Assembly (NCBI RefSeq): GCF_049801095.1
Contig: NZ_JBNAGH010000001.1
Location: 248,001-312,000, forward strand
Length of the DNA: 64,000 nt
Source: Dinoroseobacter sp049801095
GTDB taxonomy: Bacteria > Pseudomonadota > Alphaproteobacteria > Rhodobacterales > Rhodobacteraceae
Reading direction: 5' to 3'
Below the pieces are notes generated by a model. It was not told where the DNA came from. It worked only from the letters and a program-made list of their open reading frames with translations, and made no database searches. Below are positions 41,886 through 50,643 of the stretch, piece by piece; position 1 is the first letter of the stretch; every line of letters starts with the position of its first letter. The position numbers and the translations under genes were made by a program.

Positions 41886-42602
41886 ATGAGTCTCGAATTT
41901 ATTTCCGAATGCGCCGCCGTTCAGTACGGCGATCCCGATCACCTGATCATTATGTTCAGTTCCAACGCCGCCGTGCGGCGCAAGTCTTTTGATTTCAAGG
42001 ACTACGCCCGCGATCTGCCCCAGACCTTCCTATTTTTGCGCGAAACCAGCGTGCATACGGGATTCCATAACGGGATCCTCGGGCTGAGCAACGATCTCGA
42101 TGAGACGGTCGAATTCCTGCAATACTTCATCAAGAAGATGGGGCCCAAGCGGGTCACCATGTTCGGTGCCTCTATCGGGGGCTACGCGGCCCTGATCTAT
42201 GGCTATCTGGTGGGCTGTGATGATGTGATCACCGTGGGCACCGTGACCTTCGTGGATCCCAACACCCGTGATGCGCTCAATGGCGCGGGCGAGCGTGTGC
42301 CCGGTGCCATGGAAGGCATGGTTGAGTTCTACACCAGCCAGGGGATGGAGCCGCGCTATCTCGATGCTTGGCCGCTGATTGAGGCCAACCCGGACAAGGT
42401 GAAGGCCGTGCGCCTCTACTACACACCCGAGGATGCGATCGACACGACCCAGAGCCTGCATGTCGCGCGTCTGCCGAACATCAAGGCGATTCCCTGTCCG
42501 GGCACGACCCATCGCTATATCGGCGTGATGTTGATCAGAGACGGCACAATTGGGAATGATTTCGCCAATCCGGTGGAAGTCTTCGACGCTGCTCCTGCCT
42601 GA
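41886..42602 (+). CDS. Alpha/beta-hydrolase-fold protein
   Basis: A 238-residue soluble protein. The nucleophile elbow is FGASIGGYAALIYGYLVG (Ser in G-A-S-I-G), preceded by FHNGILGLSNDLDETVEFLQ and LIIMFSSNAA. A C-terminal CPGTTHRYIG may carry the catalytic His. There is no signal peptide. The closest family cannot be fixed by reading. It lies between the PqqD/M50/HlyD gene and a secreted esterase gene and may form a two-gene unit with the latter (59-nt gap). Confidence 0.72.
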   Translation: MSLEFISECAAVQYGDPDHLIIMFSSNAAVRRKSFDFKDYARDLPQTFLFLRETSVHTGFHNGILGLSNDLDETVEFLQYFIKKMGPKRVTMFGASIGGYAALIYGYLVGCDDVITVGTVTFVDPNTRDALNGAGERVPGAMEGMVEFYTSQGMEPRYLDAWPLIEANPDKVKAVRLYYTPEDAIDTTQSLHVARLPNIKAIPCPGTTHRYIGVMLIRDGTIGNDFANPVEVFDAAPA

Positions 42603-42661
42603 TACTATCGGATAGCAAGGGGCATTGGTGTAGGGTAACGTCAGCCAAGTTTACACAAGGT

Positions 42662-43603
42662 ATGATGATGCTGCGCACCAGACTTCTCCAGTTTATGTCC
42701 CTGAAACTCAGTTGCCTCGCGATCCTCGCGGCGGTGGCCGTGACCACCGCCCCGACGCCTGCGCAGGCGAAGTTCGAGCTGGTCGAACGGAAGATCAAAG
42801 TCGGCAATCGGGAGCGGAGCTACCGCGCCTATATTCCCGACCGCGTCCGCGCGGGACGCGAGACATCCGTGATCTTCGCCTTCCACCCGGCCCTCGGGTC
42901 GGGCAAGGGCTTCGTGGATCAGGCAAACCTGCATCGGGCCTCCGGGGCCGAGGATTTTATCATCGTCTATCCCGAAGGCTTCCGTCGCACCTGGAATGGC
43001 GGCGATTGCTGCGGACCGGCCCAGCGCCGCAAGATCGACGACCTCGGCTTCGTGAAAGCGATGTTTCAGGATCTCGAAAACTTCGGCCCGATCAGCAAGA
43101 GCCGGAACTTCGCCGCCGGGTTCTCCAACGGCTGGGTGATGAGCCAGCAGGTCGCCTGTCAGATGCCGGACCGGTTCCGTGCGATCGCCGGTGGTGGCGC
43201 GGTGAAACAGGATCTGAGCGGATGCGGGCGCGGCTCGGCAGTGTCCATCTTCATCATGCATGGTCTTGAGGACACGATTGCCCCCTATCAGGGCGGTAAA
43301 AGCTCCTTGAACAAGACCGGACGTGGGGCCGAGCTGCCCTCGGTCGCGCAAATGGCCAACTTCTGGAAAGGCGCCAACAATTGCGGTTCGAAATCGTCGA
43401 GCTCTCGTCTGCCCGGTGCGAGTTGTGAAAGCTTCAAGGGCTGCTCTGGCGGCGCCGAGGTCACGGTTTGCGCGGTCCCGAATATGGGCCATTGGTGGCC
43501 AGGACATGGCGGCGGCCGGAAGGGTGAAAAGACCTTCGGGCCTTCACGTGGCGATCTGAACGGCGCAGGAGCCGCGATCAGCTTCTTCCGCTCGAAACTC
43601 TGA
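42662..43603 (+). CDS. Secreted PHB-depolymerase/LpqC-family esterase
   Basis: A 313-residue exported esterase. The signal peptide spans about residues 1-37 (QFMSLKLSCLAILAAVAVTT, cleavage near AQA). The catalytic serine is in the lipase box GFSNG (AAGFSNGWVMSQQVA), the acid in HGLEDTIAPYQGG and the His in NMGHWWPGHGGG, as in poly(3-hydroxybutyrate) depolymerase and feruloyl esterase relatives. Cys pairs (GGDCCGPAQRR, NNCGSK, GCSGG) suggest disulfides. Three consecutive ATGs (42662, 42665, 42668) could each start it. Convergent with the Rossmann gene at 43658. Confidence 0.85.
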   Translation: MMMLRTRLLQFMSLKLSCLAILAAVAVTTAPTPAQAKFELVERKIKVGNRERSYRAYIPDRVRAGRETSVIFAFHPALGSGKGFVDQANLHRASGAEDFIIVYPEGFRRTWNGGDCCGPAQRRKIDDLGFVKAMFQDLENFGPISKSRNFAAGFSNGWVMSQQVACQMPDRFRAIAGGGAVKQDLSGCGRGSAVSIFIMHGLEDTIAPYQGGKSSLNKTGRGAELPSVAQMANFWKGANNCGSKSSSSRLPGASCESFKGCSGGAEVTVCAVPNMGHWWPGHGGGRKGEKTFGPSRGDLNGAGAAISFFRSKL

Positions 43604-43615
43604 GGGATTTGTTAG

Positions 43616-43641
43616 GCGGCGGTCTCGAAAGAGCCCGCCGC
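43616..43641. terminator. Hairpin with GAAA loop between convergent genes
   Basis: Stem GCGGCGG (43616-43622) with CCGCCGC (43635-43641), plus an inner CTC-GAAA-GAG stem and loop. It lies between the convergent esterase and Rossmann genes. No long T-run is present, so this is a bidirectional terminator candidate. Confidence 0.6.
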
Positions 43642-43657
43642 TGACCCAAGCTTTGGC

Positions 43658-45466
43658 TTACAGCTGGATTATTGAGGCCGGTTCGTCCTGGCTCGCATGC
43701 GCCAATCCGGTCAACTGCGCAGCCTCTTCCCAGACCTTCCAGGCTGCCTCCTCGTCATAGGTCGCCGGCGCCGAGGCGCCAATTGTGTCCATCTCCAGGT
43801 AGAGACCGGTTTCGCCTGCGAACTCGGGTGCGGTCGCCAAGGTCACAATGGCCATCGCGGATTCCTTGACCGAAGTGGCGCGTTGCTGCGGCTGGTCCGG
43901 GATCTCTCCATCTCCAGCAGCTTCCGGACGCGCCTCACCGGGATTGATCGCATTGACGGTGACCGAACTGCCCTCCAGCAGTTGCGCCATCACATAGCTC
44001 GCCTGCAAGTTCTGAAACTTGGCCTCCGCGTAGGCGTCCGTTCCCTGAAAAGTCGTCTCATCCGCATCCGGACCTTTGGCGTCGCGATGCTCGTCCGAAC
44101 TGACCATGATGATCCGCGCGGCGTCTGCTGCTTGCAGAGGAGCTGCGAGCAAGTTGGACAACAGGAACGGCGCGATATGGTGGAGCGCGAGGGTCATTTC
44201 GAGCCCCTCCTCCGTTTCGCGCCGCGTATTGAAGCGCCGATCTTCGCTGTGGATCAGCAGATCGATCTTGGGGAAACGGGCAGAGAGGTCCATGGCGACG
44301 TCGCGCAGGGCTTCAAGGCTCGAAAGATCAGCTTCCAGAAAGGTGCCGGAGACACCGTTGAACCCGGTCTCGACTTCCTTGAGTAAGGCTTCGCCGCTTT
44401 TCGCGCTGCTATCCACCGCAGCGATTGTCGCTCCGAGGCGCCCCAAGAAAAGGGTTGTCGCCCGCCCGACCCCGCGCGTCGCCCCGGTGATCACGACGAC
44501 CTTTCCGGCCAGTGGCGCCTCCCCCAATTCCAGCGCGCGTGAAACAAAGCCGCTTTTGCGCGGCAAAGGATCGAGTGCACCGTCCGACTGCAACTCATGG
44601 ATCACCGCCTGCACCGTTTGCGACAGGGCGGGCCAAATGGACTTGCGGGGCACGAATCCGGTCCGCGCTTCCAACGCCTCAGTGGAGAAAACCGCGACCG
44701 TGGGCTGGTGGGACGGGCGCAGCGCGTCGTAGGCCTCTGCCTCGTCGGTCAGTAACCGTGCGATCCGGCCCAATTCCTGATCCAGTACCCGATCCGAGAA
44801 CGCGACAGGGGCGGCCATATGGGTCGCCATCCCACGGGTTTTGTCAGATCGCGCAATCGCCAGCAGGGCCGCGATCACATCCTCGCTGTCAACAGGATGA
44901 AAGCGTCCCGGGGCGGCAGCATCCTCGGCCAGAATTCCACGTACCAGGTTGCGCGCGGCAGGGTTATTTGGGTCGAGGATCAGCGGCACACGCAGCACTG
45001 CCCAGTCCGCAGCGCTTTCTGCGAGCCGAGCCTCAAGCGTATGCGCAAGCCGGGCGCGTGGAGACATATCGTCCTCGGCGCGCATCGGAGCATCCTCATC
45101 GAGTTGTCCCGCAACGCCTTGCGGCGGCGCGTAAATCTCGGTCGTTCCGAGCAGTACGAGACGGAAGGCGGCAGAGGCCTCCACCGCCTCGATCAGTTTG
45201 GTCAAACGCTTGTCACGCGCCGCCTCCGGATCACCGGGAAGCTCCGCAAGATCCACCGCAAGCGCCAGCTCGATCCCCTGGAGCGCCTTTGCAAACACGT
45301 CCTTCCGCGTCGGCCATGGGCGCCATGTAATCCGAGGATCTTCGGCAAAGCGCGACGGCGCCGACGTCTCTGTCGAGAACGCGGTGACGCTATGCCCCGC
45401 TGCCCGCAGGGCTGCAATCAGGCGCAGCCCCAGAAAGGTCTCGGCCCCGGTGACAAGCACGTTCAT
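43658..45466 (-). CDS. Double Rossmann protein: epimerase-like + SDR
   Basis: A 602-residue protein. The N-terminal half (1-300) is an NAD-dependent-epimerase fold (VLVTGAETFLGLRLIAALRA) but at the catalytic position it has LAHTLEARLAE instead of YxxxK. The second half (about 325-570) is a short-chain dehydrogenase with TGATRGVGRATTLFLG, IIMVSSDEH (Ser) and AYAEAKFQN (YxxxK), so that half could be active. Its NNAG block is replaced by HSED. It is the last gene of the long PKS operon (24 nt after the epimerase stop). The reduction target is unknown. Confidence 0.82.
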   Translation of the reverse strand: MNVLVTGAETFLGLRLIAALRAAGHSVTAFSTETSAPSRFAEDPRITWRPWPTRKDVFAKALQGIELALAVDLAELPGDPEAARDKRLTKLIEAVEASAAFRLVLLGTTEIYAPPQGVAGQLDEDAPMRAEDDMSPRARLAHTLEARLAESAADWAVLRVPLILDPNNPAARNLVRGILAEDAAAPGRFHPVDSEDVIAALLAIARSDKTRGMATHMAAPVAFSDRVLDQELGRIARLLTDEAEAYDALRPSHQPTVAVFSTEALEARTGFVPRKSIWPALSQTVQAVIHELQSDGALDPLPRKSGFVSRALELGEAPLAGKVVVITGATRGVGRATTLFLGRLGATIAAVDSSAKSGEALLKEVETGFNGVSGTFLEADLSSLEALRDVAMDLSARFPKIDLLIHSEDRRFNTRRETEEGLEMTLALHHIAPFLLSNLLAAPLQAADAARIIMVSSDEHRDAKGPDADETTFQGTDAYAEAKFQNLQASYVMAQLLEGSSVTVNAINPGEARPEAAGDGEIPDQPQQRATSVKESAMAIVTLATAPEFAGETGLYLEMDTIGASAPATYDEEAAWKVWEEAAQLTGLAHASQDEPASIIQL

Positions 45467-45490
45467 CTTTGATCACTCCCCTTCACGCGC

Positions 45491-46453
45491 TCAATCGCCA
45501 ATCAGATGCGGCGGCAGCTTGATGCCCGCGGATGAGTAGAATTCGAGGCGGCCCAGCACTTCGGAGATGCAGGCTTTCACGTCTATCCGCGCCGTCCAGC
45601 CCAAGGCATGCAACTTGGCGGGCTCGTATTTCCGCAGACCGAGATTGTTGCGCTCGGCCACATCGCGAAACGGGTTGTCGGTTTTGCCGACATTCATAAT
45701 GTCCCAGGTCAGGGCCTGAACGTCATAGATCGTGATCGGCTCACTATTGGCCACGAGGTAGCGTTGGTTTGCCGCCTCGGGATGCTCGCCCACCAGCAGC
45801 GCGGCAGAGGCAACATCGGACCCATGAACCCATTGCATCGTGTCCCAGACTTGGCGCTGCGTGTCGAGCCCGTCCGGCGTGCGCAAAACGGCGATCACCA
45901 TTTGCTCGATGAAATAACTCTTGCGTCCGGACACCAGGGTCGGGCGCACGATGGCATAGTCGAGACCATATGTGAGATGGGCGCGGGTAACCGCATCCTC
46001 GGCCGCCATCAGGGATTCCGAATGGGCGATCTGCTGCGCCCCGCCAAAGGCTTCGCGGTGGGTGGTGTCCGTGATGGGCCACTGCCACGGCTTTTCATGG
46101 GGCGAATAGACCACACTGGAGCTGCAGAGGACAAAGCGCTTCACTCGCCCGATCGCGTGGTTGATCAGGTTTTGCGTCCCGTCTGCATTCACATGCATCA
46201 TGTGCTTGGCGGATTTCGCGGGCGGCGGTCCGACCAGCGCGCAATGATAGATGATGTCGACGCCCTCCACCGCCTCGGCAAGCGCCGTCTCATCGGACAG
46301 TTCGCCCATCACGATCTCGATCCGGTCGCGATAGTTGATGCGGTGCATGCTGTCCGGCAGGGACAGGACCCGGACCTCGTGGTCGGTCTGCATCAAGGCT
46401 TCGAGCACGTACTGCCCGATGGCGCCGGTCGGTCCGGTCACGAGTATGCGCAC
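45491..46453 (-). CDS. NAD-dependent epimerase/dehydratase-like protein
   Basis: A 320-residue extended-SDR protein beginning VRILVTGPTGAIGQYVLEAL, with GxxGxxG intact. The GTG at 46453 is preferred because GGAG lies about 10 nt upstream and the glycine-rich fold starts immediately; an ATG at 46480 or 46489 is the alternative. The catalytic tetrad region reads IAHSESLMAAED rather than YxxxK, so Tyr and Lys look lost and the protein may be non-catalytic, or a binding partner. It lies between the TPR gene and the double Rossmann gene in the PKS operon. Confidence 0.8.
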   Translation of the reverse strand: MRILVTGPTGAIGQYVLEALMQTDHEVRVLSLPDSMHRINYRDRIEIVMGELSDETALAEAVEGVDIIYHCALVGPPPAKSAKHMMHVNADGTQNLINHAIGRVKRFVLCSSSVVYSPHEKPWQWPITDTTHREAFGGAQQIAHSESLMAAEDAVTRAHLTYGLDYAIVRPTLVSGRKSYFIEQMVIAVLRTPDGLDTQRQVWDTMQWVHGSDVASAALLVGEHPEAANQRYLVANSEPITIYDVQALTWDIMNVGKTDNPFRDVAERNNLGLRKYEPAKLHALGWTARIDVKACISEVLGRLEFYSSAGIKLPPHLIGD

Positions 46454-46522
46454 GCTGAAGTCTCTCCGGAGGGGTGTCATCCCGGGCACTGGCGCGCCCG
46501 GGACAGGTTAGTCTTGGTGGTG

Positions 46523-47947
46523 TCAGGCTTGCGGGGCGTTGTTGCCGCGGCGGCGCTGGATGATGTTGCGCATCAGGCCTCCGTTACGGCGGCGGCCCTG
46601 CCCTTGGGGCGGCAGCACTTCGCCGGTGACGGCGCCATCGCCTTGAGCGGCAGCCCCGTTTTGCTGCTGGGCGCGACGCTCCTGAATGCGGGCGCGCAGG
46701 CCGCCGGTCTGGGCCTGACCATTGGCGTTGTTGCCGTTGCGCTGCTGCGCCAGACGTTGCAGCACCTGCTGACGCCGGGTTGCGTTCGGACCTTCGCGGT
46801 TCTCCTGACGCTTGGCGCGACGGGCGCGGCGACGGGCGCGCGGATCCTCATCCTTGCGCGCGGCCACTTGCTCCGCGCGCTTGGCAGCGAAGACATCCTT
46901 GTAGATCTGGATCAGAGCCGCGCCAGACGCGCCGGGATTGGCTGCCTTGGCCGCATCGATTTCCGCCAGCAATTCGTCCCCTCCCTGACGCATGGCAGCG
47001 ACGCCCGCGCGATAGGATTGTTCAGCGGAGTCCCATTTTTCTTCCTCGACAAAGGCATCGCCATAGAGCCGGTGTACCAGGCTCGAGGTTTTGCTGCCAC
47101 GGGAGCTGCGCGCCAGAAGCGAGCGCGCTTCGCTCAGCTTGTGCTGGGGAATGAGGCTTTGGACCAGCGCGATGCGCGCCAAAGCGCCCCGCTCGCTGGA
47201 AGCCAGCGGGCGCAGCACCGTCTCTGCCCCTTCATAATCTTCGGCCCGCAGCTTCATGCGGCCAAGAGACATGGTCAGACGGCGATTGCCCGGCTGACCC
47301 TCAAGTGCCTTTTCGAGGATCGAGATCGCCTCGGCCTTATCCCCGTCGCGCATGCAGACATTGGCCAGTTGAACCGCTGTACCCCGGTCCGAGGGGTTCG
47401 CCGCCAAGGCATGCTCAAGCTGGGCCTTGGCTTCATCCGCCTGGCTGTTCTGACGCAGAAGCGCGGCGAGCTGACGCCGCACACGCGCGGATTGCGGATC
47501 CACTTCAACCGCGGTTTTGAGCACCTCTATCGCGGCTTCGGGTTTTTTGTTCTGGTTGTGCAGGCGCGCGAGCCCCATCAAGGCGCGCATATTGCGCGGA
47601 TCGGCCTGAAGCGCCTTGTGATAGTTCGCTTCCGCATATTCGGAGTTGCCGCCGCGCACACCGATTTGCGCCGCCATGAGGGCAGCGGTGGTGTTGGTCG
47701 GATCAATCTCCTGAACACGCTCCACATAGGGCGCGGCCTCGTCCAGACGCTTTTCGCGCACCAGCGACACGCCATAGGCCAGCATCGCGCGCGTGTCCTG
47801 GGGATCCGCTTCCATCATCATCTGCAATTCGGCGCGGGCCTCGTCATTGCGGCCCTCTTTCATCAGGCTGCGAACGTAGTTCATCGCCTCGTTCTGGTCG
47901 CCGCCGACCTGTTGTACATTTGGGGTCCAATCTGGGGTTTGGGACAT
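46523..47947 (-). CDS. TPR protein with Arg/Gln/Asn-rich tail
   Basis: A 474-residue soluble protein. Residues about 20-330 comprise roughly eight to nine TPR-like helix pairs (for example EAMNYVRSLMKEGRNDEARA, YVERVQEIDPTNTTAALMAA, ALQADPRNMRALMGLARLHN). The C-terminal about 110 residues are basic and low-complexity, with AAFAA-free units such as VLQRLAQQRNGN, GGLRARIQERRAQQQNG and GGLMRNIIQRRRGNN. The ATG at 47947 has GGAG about 8 nt upstream. It probably acts as a scaffold for the enzymes of this operon, inferred from the TPRs only. Confidence 0.82.
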   Translation of the reverse strand: MSQTPDWTPNVQQVGGDQNEAMNYVRSLMKEGRNDEARAELQMMMEADPQDTRAMLAYGVSLVREKRLDEAAPYVERVQEIDPTNTTAALMAAQIGVRGGNSEYAEANYHKALQADPRNMRALMGLARLHNQNKKPEAAIEVLKTAVEVDPQSARVRRQLAALLRQNSQADEAKAQLEHALAANPSDRGTAVQLANVCMRDGDKAEAISILEKALEGQPGNRRLTMSLGRMKLRAEDYEGAETVLRPLASSERGALARIALVQSLIPQHKLSEARSLLARSSRGSKTSSLVHRLYGDAFVEEEKWDSAEQSYRAGVAAMRQGGDELLAEIDAAKAANPGASGAALIQIYKDVFAAKRAEQVAARKDEDPRARRRARRAKRQENREGPNATRRQQVLQRLAQQRNGNNANGQAQTGGLRARIQERRAQQQNGAAAQGDGAVTGEVLPPQGQGRRRNGGLMRNIIQRRRGNNAPQA

Positions 47948-48006
47948 TGTCCTCACTCCTTCCTGTTTCGTTGAACGGCTTCTGCCGCTCTTATGACTTC
48001 AATCAA

Positions 48007-50643
48007 TCACTGCGCGCTGATGGCCGCGCCTCGTTCCTCATTCGGCGCCGATGAGCCCGGCGCCGCCTCCTGATCTGACCCGGTCCGCCCCATCGGGGTC
48101 GGTCCGGTCTCCGCCAAACGGGGCTTTTGCCCCGGGCGCGGCAGCTCGCCCTTGGCTTGTGCAGCTTCCACAATAGCACGAAGTCCCTCGGCAAAGGGAA
48201 CCGAAGGGTAGAACTTCAAATGCGTTTTCCCCTTCGAGATATCGTATTGCTGCACATAGCGACGCCAGACACGGGTCCGGTCCGGATCCATGTCGTCATT
48301 GGTCGCGCGTCCGATCGCGATCCGGGTCATGCGCCCGATATCGCGATAGCTGACCACATCCGGCCCTGCGACCGTGAAGGTGTCATTCTTTCCATCCGCC
48401 TCGAAACAGGCACGGAGGATCGCCTCAGCCGCGTCGGTCACATGGACGAACTGACGCGGGAACTTGCCCGCATCATCCTGGCCAAATTCGGGGTCCGGCG
48501 CTTCGGCCTTGACCATCTGGTCGATCACCGGATCACCGACGCCGTAGACCAGTGCGAGCCGAAGGATGGAATGCTCATAGCCGAACTTGCGGCTATAGAA
48601 ACGCGTCAGGTTCTCCCCCGCGATCTTGGTCATCCCGTAATCCGCGAGGTCATTGCCGCCATCCACACGCAGGGGCGCGCTCTCATGGATCGGCCATTCC
48701 TTCTCGATGAACTGGCTCTGATAGCAGGCCACCGAACTGCAGAAGACGAAGCGTTTGCAGGCTTCCTCCCGGTTCACGGCGCGCAGGAGCTCGTGGGTCT
48801 GGGCCACATTCACCCGACGCAGCTGTTCATAGGATCCTGAGGAGGGCTGCTGGTCCGACATGTGCAGAACGATCCTGGCCCCCTTGACGAACGCCGCACG
48901 CGTCTCGGCATTGTCCAGATCGCCGGTCATGATTTGCAGATCGGGCTGGGGATCGATCTTGTCCGCGCGATCCTCGGCAACGAGGGCGCGGACCTTGTAT
49001 CCCTTGTCGAGCAGCTTGGGCAGGACATGCCGCCCGAGATACCCATCGGCCCCAAGGATCGCCACATCGCAGGCCGCCTCCGGCGCCTCGGCCGCGACCG
49101 GTTCAGGCCGCGCGGGAGCGGTATAAGGCTCAATCCCGTCATCGCCGAGCAGGATCTCGGTCCCGCCATCGGGGTTCTCGACATATTGCCAACCGGAGGC
49201 AAACCGCGCCGGGCTCTTGCCGCCAAAGACATTTGCCGTGCCCACCGCCAGACCATGGGGCGTCGAAACCATGGTCCGCCCCCCATAGTTATAGGGGTTG
49301 TTGAGCCCGTTGATGGTCACGGGCTGCCAGTTCACACCGTCTTTCGTGCGCCAAAGCTCGAACCCACCGCCGACCTCGGCCAACTGCTCAAAACTCACCG
49401 CATCCACGAGGCGTTTGGCCGTGGGCGAAGGTCGGTGCGCGTATTGCAGGAAGACCGACCAGTCGAAGGTCGTTACATAGAGCCAGCCGTCATGGACACA
49501 CATCCGCCATGTGTAGCCCGAGAAGATATTGTCAAAGCCCGGCGCGATCCCGGACAGCGGGTATTTGAACCCGTCCGGTGTGTCGCGCGGCATCCCGATC
49601 AGCAGATCCCAGCTGTCATCGGGCCAGATCCGGATGATCTCCCCCGCGCCCGGCCCCACAAGGTTGGTCCGATCATACCCGCCATTCTGGATCGAGGAGC
49701 CCACATAGAGAGCGCCGTTGAACTCCACCATCCCCATGGCAATCTCGGAAAGCGGGCCACGATAGGCCCCTTTCTCGATCACCCGGCGCCATTTCAGCGG
49801 ACCATCCCCACAGGGCGGGGTCGTCCAGACCTGATAACCCTCGTAATGGTTGAAGGTGCCCGCATAGAGCTGATTATTTGCCTTTGACATCATGAAAATG
49901 CCGTTATTCGTCTTGTCTCCGAAACCCAGATCGCAGGCCACTTCCCAATTGCCCGGCTTCGGGTCATTGGAGCGTTTCAGCACCCCGGTCCGGTTAGAGT
50001 TGAACTGGATTCCCTCCCCCGCGGGCGGCGCGTAGAGATAACCGTCGAAATCCACCAACTCGCGGAAAGTCGAAATGTTGTCATTGCCGATGCCCGGTTC
50101 GCAGGCGGGTTCGAAATTCAGCCCGTCCTCGGAGCGCAGGACATGGGCCGCGCAGCCGCGCAGCACTGTGGACATGGTCGAGACATAGAGGTTCGGCTTG
50201 CTGTCGGATTTGCCCTGGAACACGCGCATGCCGCGATAGCCGAGATCGCGTGGCGCCTCCTCACCCGTCTTGCCCTCGATCAGAGGAGAGCGATAGGCCA
50301 GCTCCCAACTGTCGCTTTCCGGGGTCCAGCGCCAGATCTGCCCCTGCATGTCGAGATCGCGCACATTTGGTGGCACATCCACCGGCCAGGGGTCCAGCGC
50401 GGGCGGATCGATCGGGGGGAACAAGTTGAGCAGTTTGAAGGAGTTGCGGGTCATCCCGCAATAAAGACGCCCTTCGAAATACTCCATCCCATGGACATAG
50501 GCATTGGCCGGATCACCGATGCCATTCTTCGCCAGACGCCGGAAATTGCCCGCGGTCAGCGCGGGCCCGGCATCCGGGTGCGGCTGGCGTCCGCGCGGCA
50601 CCTCATCCGTCAGAGGGGCAGCAGGTGTCTTCGGCTTCGTCAA
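48007..50643 (-). CDS. Beta-propeller-like / NAD-epimerase fusion protein
   Basis: An 878-residue protein. Residues about 35-520 have repeated beta-blades typical of a propeller (GRLYCGMTRNSFKLL, NNQLYAGTFNHYEGYQVW, NGALYVGSSIQNGGYD, DGWLYVTTFDWSVFLQY, PHGLAVGTANVFGGKS). Residues from about 527 are an NAD-dependent epimerase/dehydratase domain with DVAILGADGYLGRHVLPKL, VFCSSVACYQS and the active YxxxK in DYGMTKIAGEN (Tyr about 668). No signal peptide is evident. It overlaps the upstream hydrolase gene by 4 nt. The fusion suggests a substrate held by the propeller and reduced or epimerised by the second domain; the substrate is not known. Confidence 0.8.
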   Translation of the reverse strand: MTKPKTPAAPLTDEVPRGRQPHPDAGPALTAGNFRRLAKNGIGDPANAYVHGMEYFEGRLYCGMTRNSFKLLNLFPPIDPPALDPWPVDVPPNVRDLDMQGQIWRWTPESDSWELAYRSPLIEGKTGEEAPRDLGYRGMRVFQGKSDSKPNLYVSTMSTVLRGCAAHVLRSEDGLNFEPACEPGIGNDNISTFRELVDFDGYLYAPPAGEGIQFNSNRTGVLKRSNDPKPGNWEVACDLGFGDKTNNGIFMMSKANNQLYAGTFNHYEGYQVWTTPPCGDGPLKWRRVIEKGAYRGPLSEIAMGMVEFNGALYVGSSIQNGGYDRTNLVGPGAGEIIRIWPDDSWDLLIGMPRDTPDGFKYPLSGIAPGFDNIFSGYTWRMCVHDGWLYVTTFDWSVFLQYAHRPSPTAKRLVDAVSFEQLAEVGGGFELWRTKDGVNWQPVTINGLNNPYNYGGRTMVSTPHGLAVGTANVFGGKSPARFASGWQYVENPDGGTEILLGDDGIEPYTAPARPEPVAAEAPEAACDVAILGADGYLGRHVLPKLLDKGYKVRALVAEDRADKIDPQPDLQIMTGDLDNAETRAAFVKGARIVLHMSDQQPSSGSYEQLRRVNVAQTHELLRAVNREEACKRFVFCSSVACYQSQFIEKEWPIHESAPLRVDGGNDLADYGMTKIAGENLTRFYSRKFGYEHSILRLALVYGVGDPVIDQMVKAEAPDPEFGQDDAGKFPRQFVHVTDAAEAILRACFEADGKNDTFTVAGPDVVSYRDIGRMTRIAIGRATNDDMDPDRTRVWRRYVQQYDISKGKTHLKFYPSVPFAEGLRAIVEAAQAKGELPRPGQKPRLAETGPTPMGRTGSDQEAAPGSSAPNEERGAAISAQ

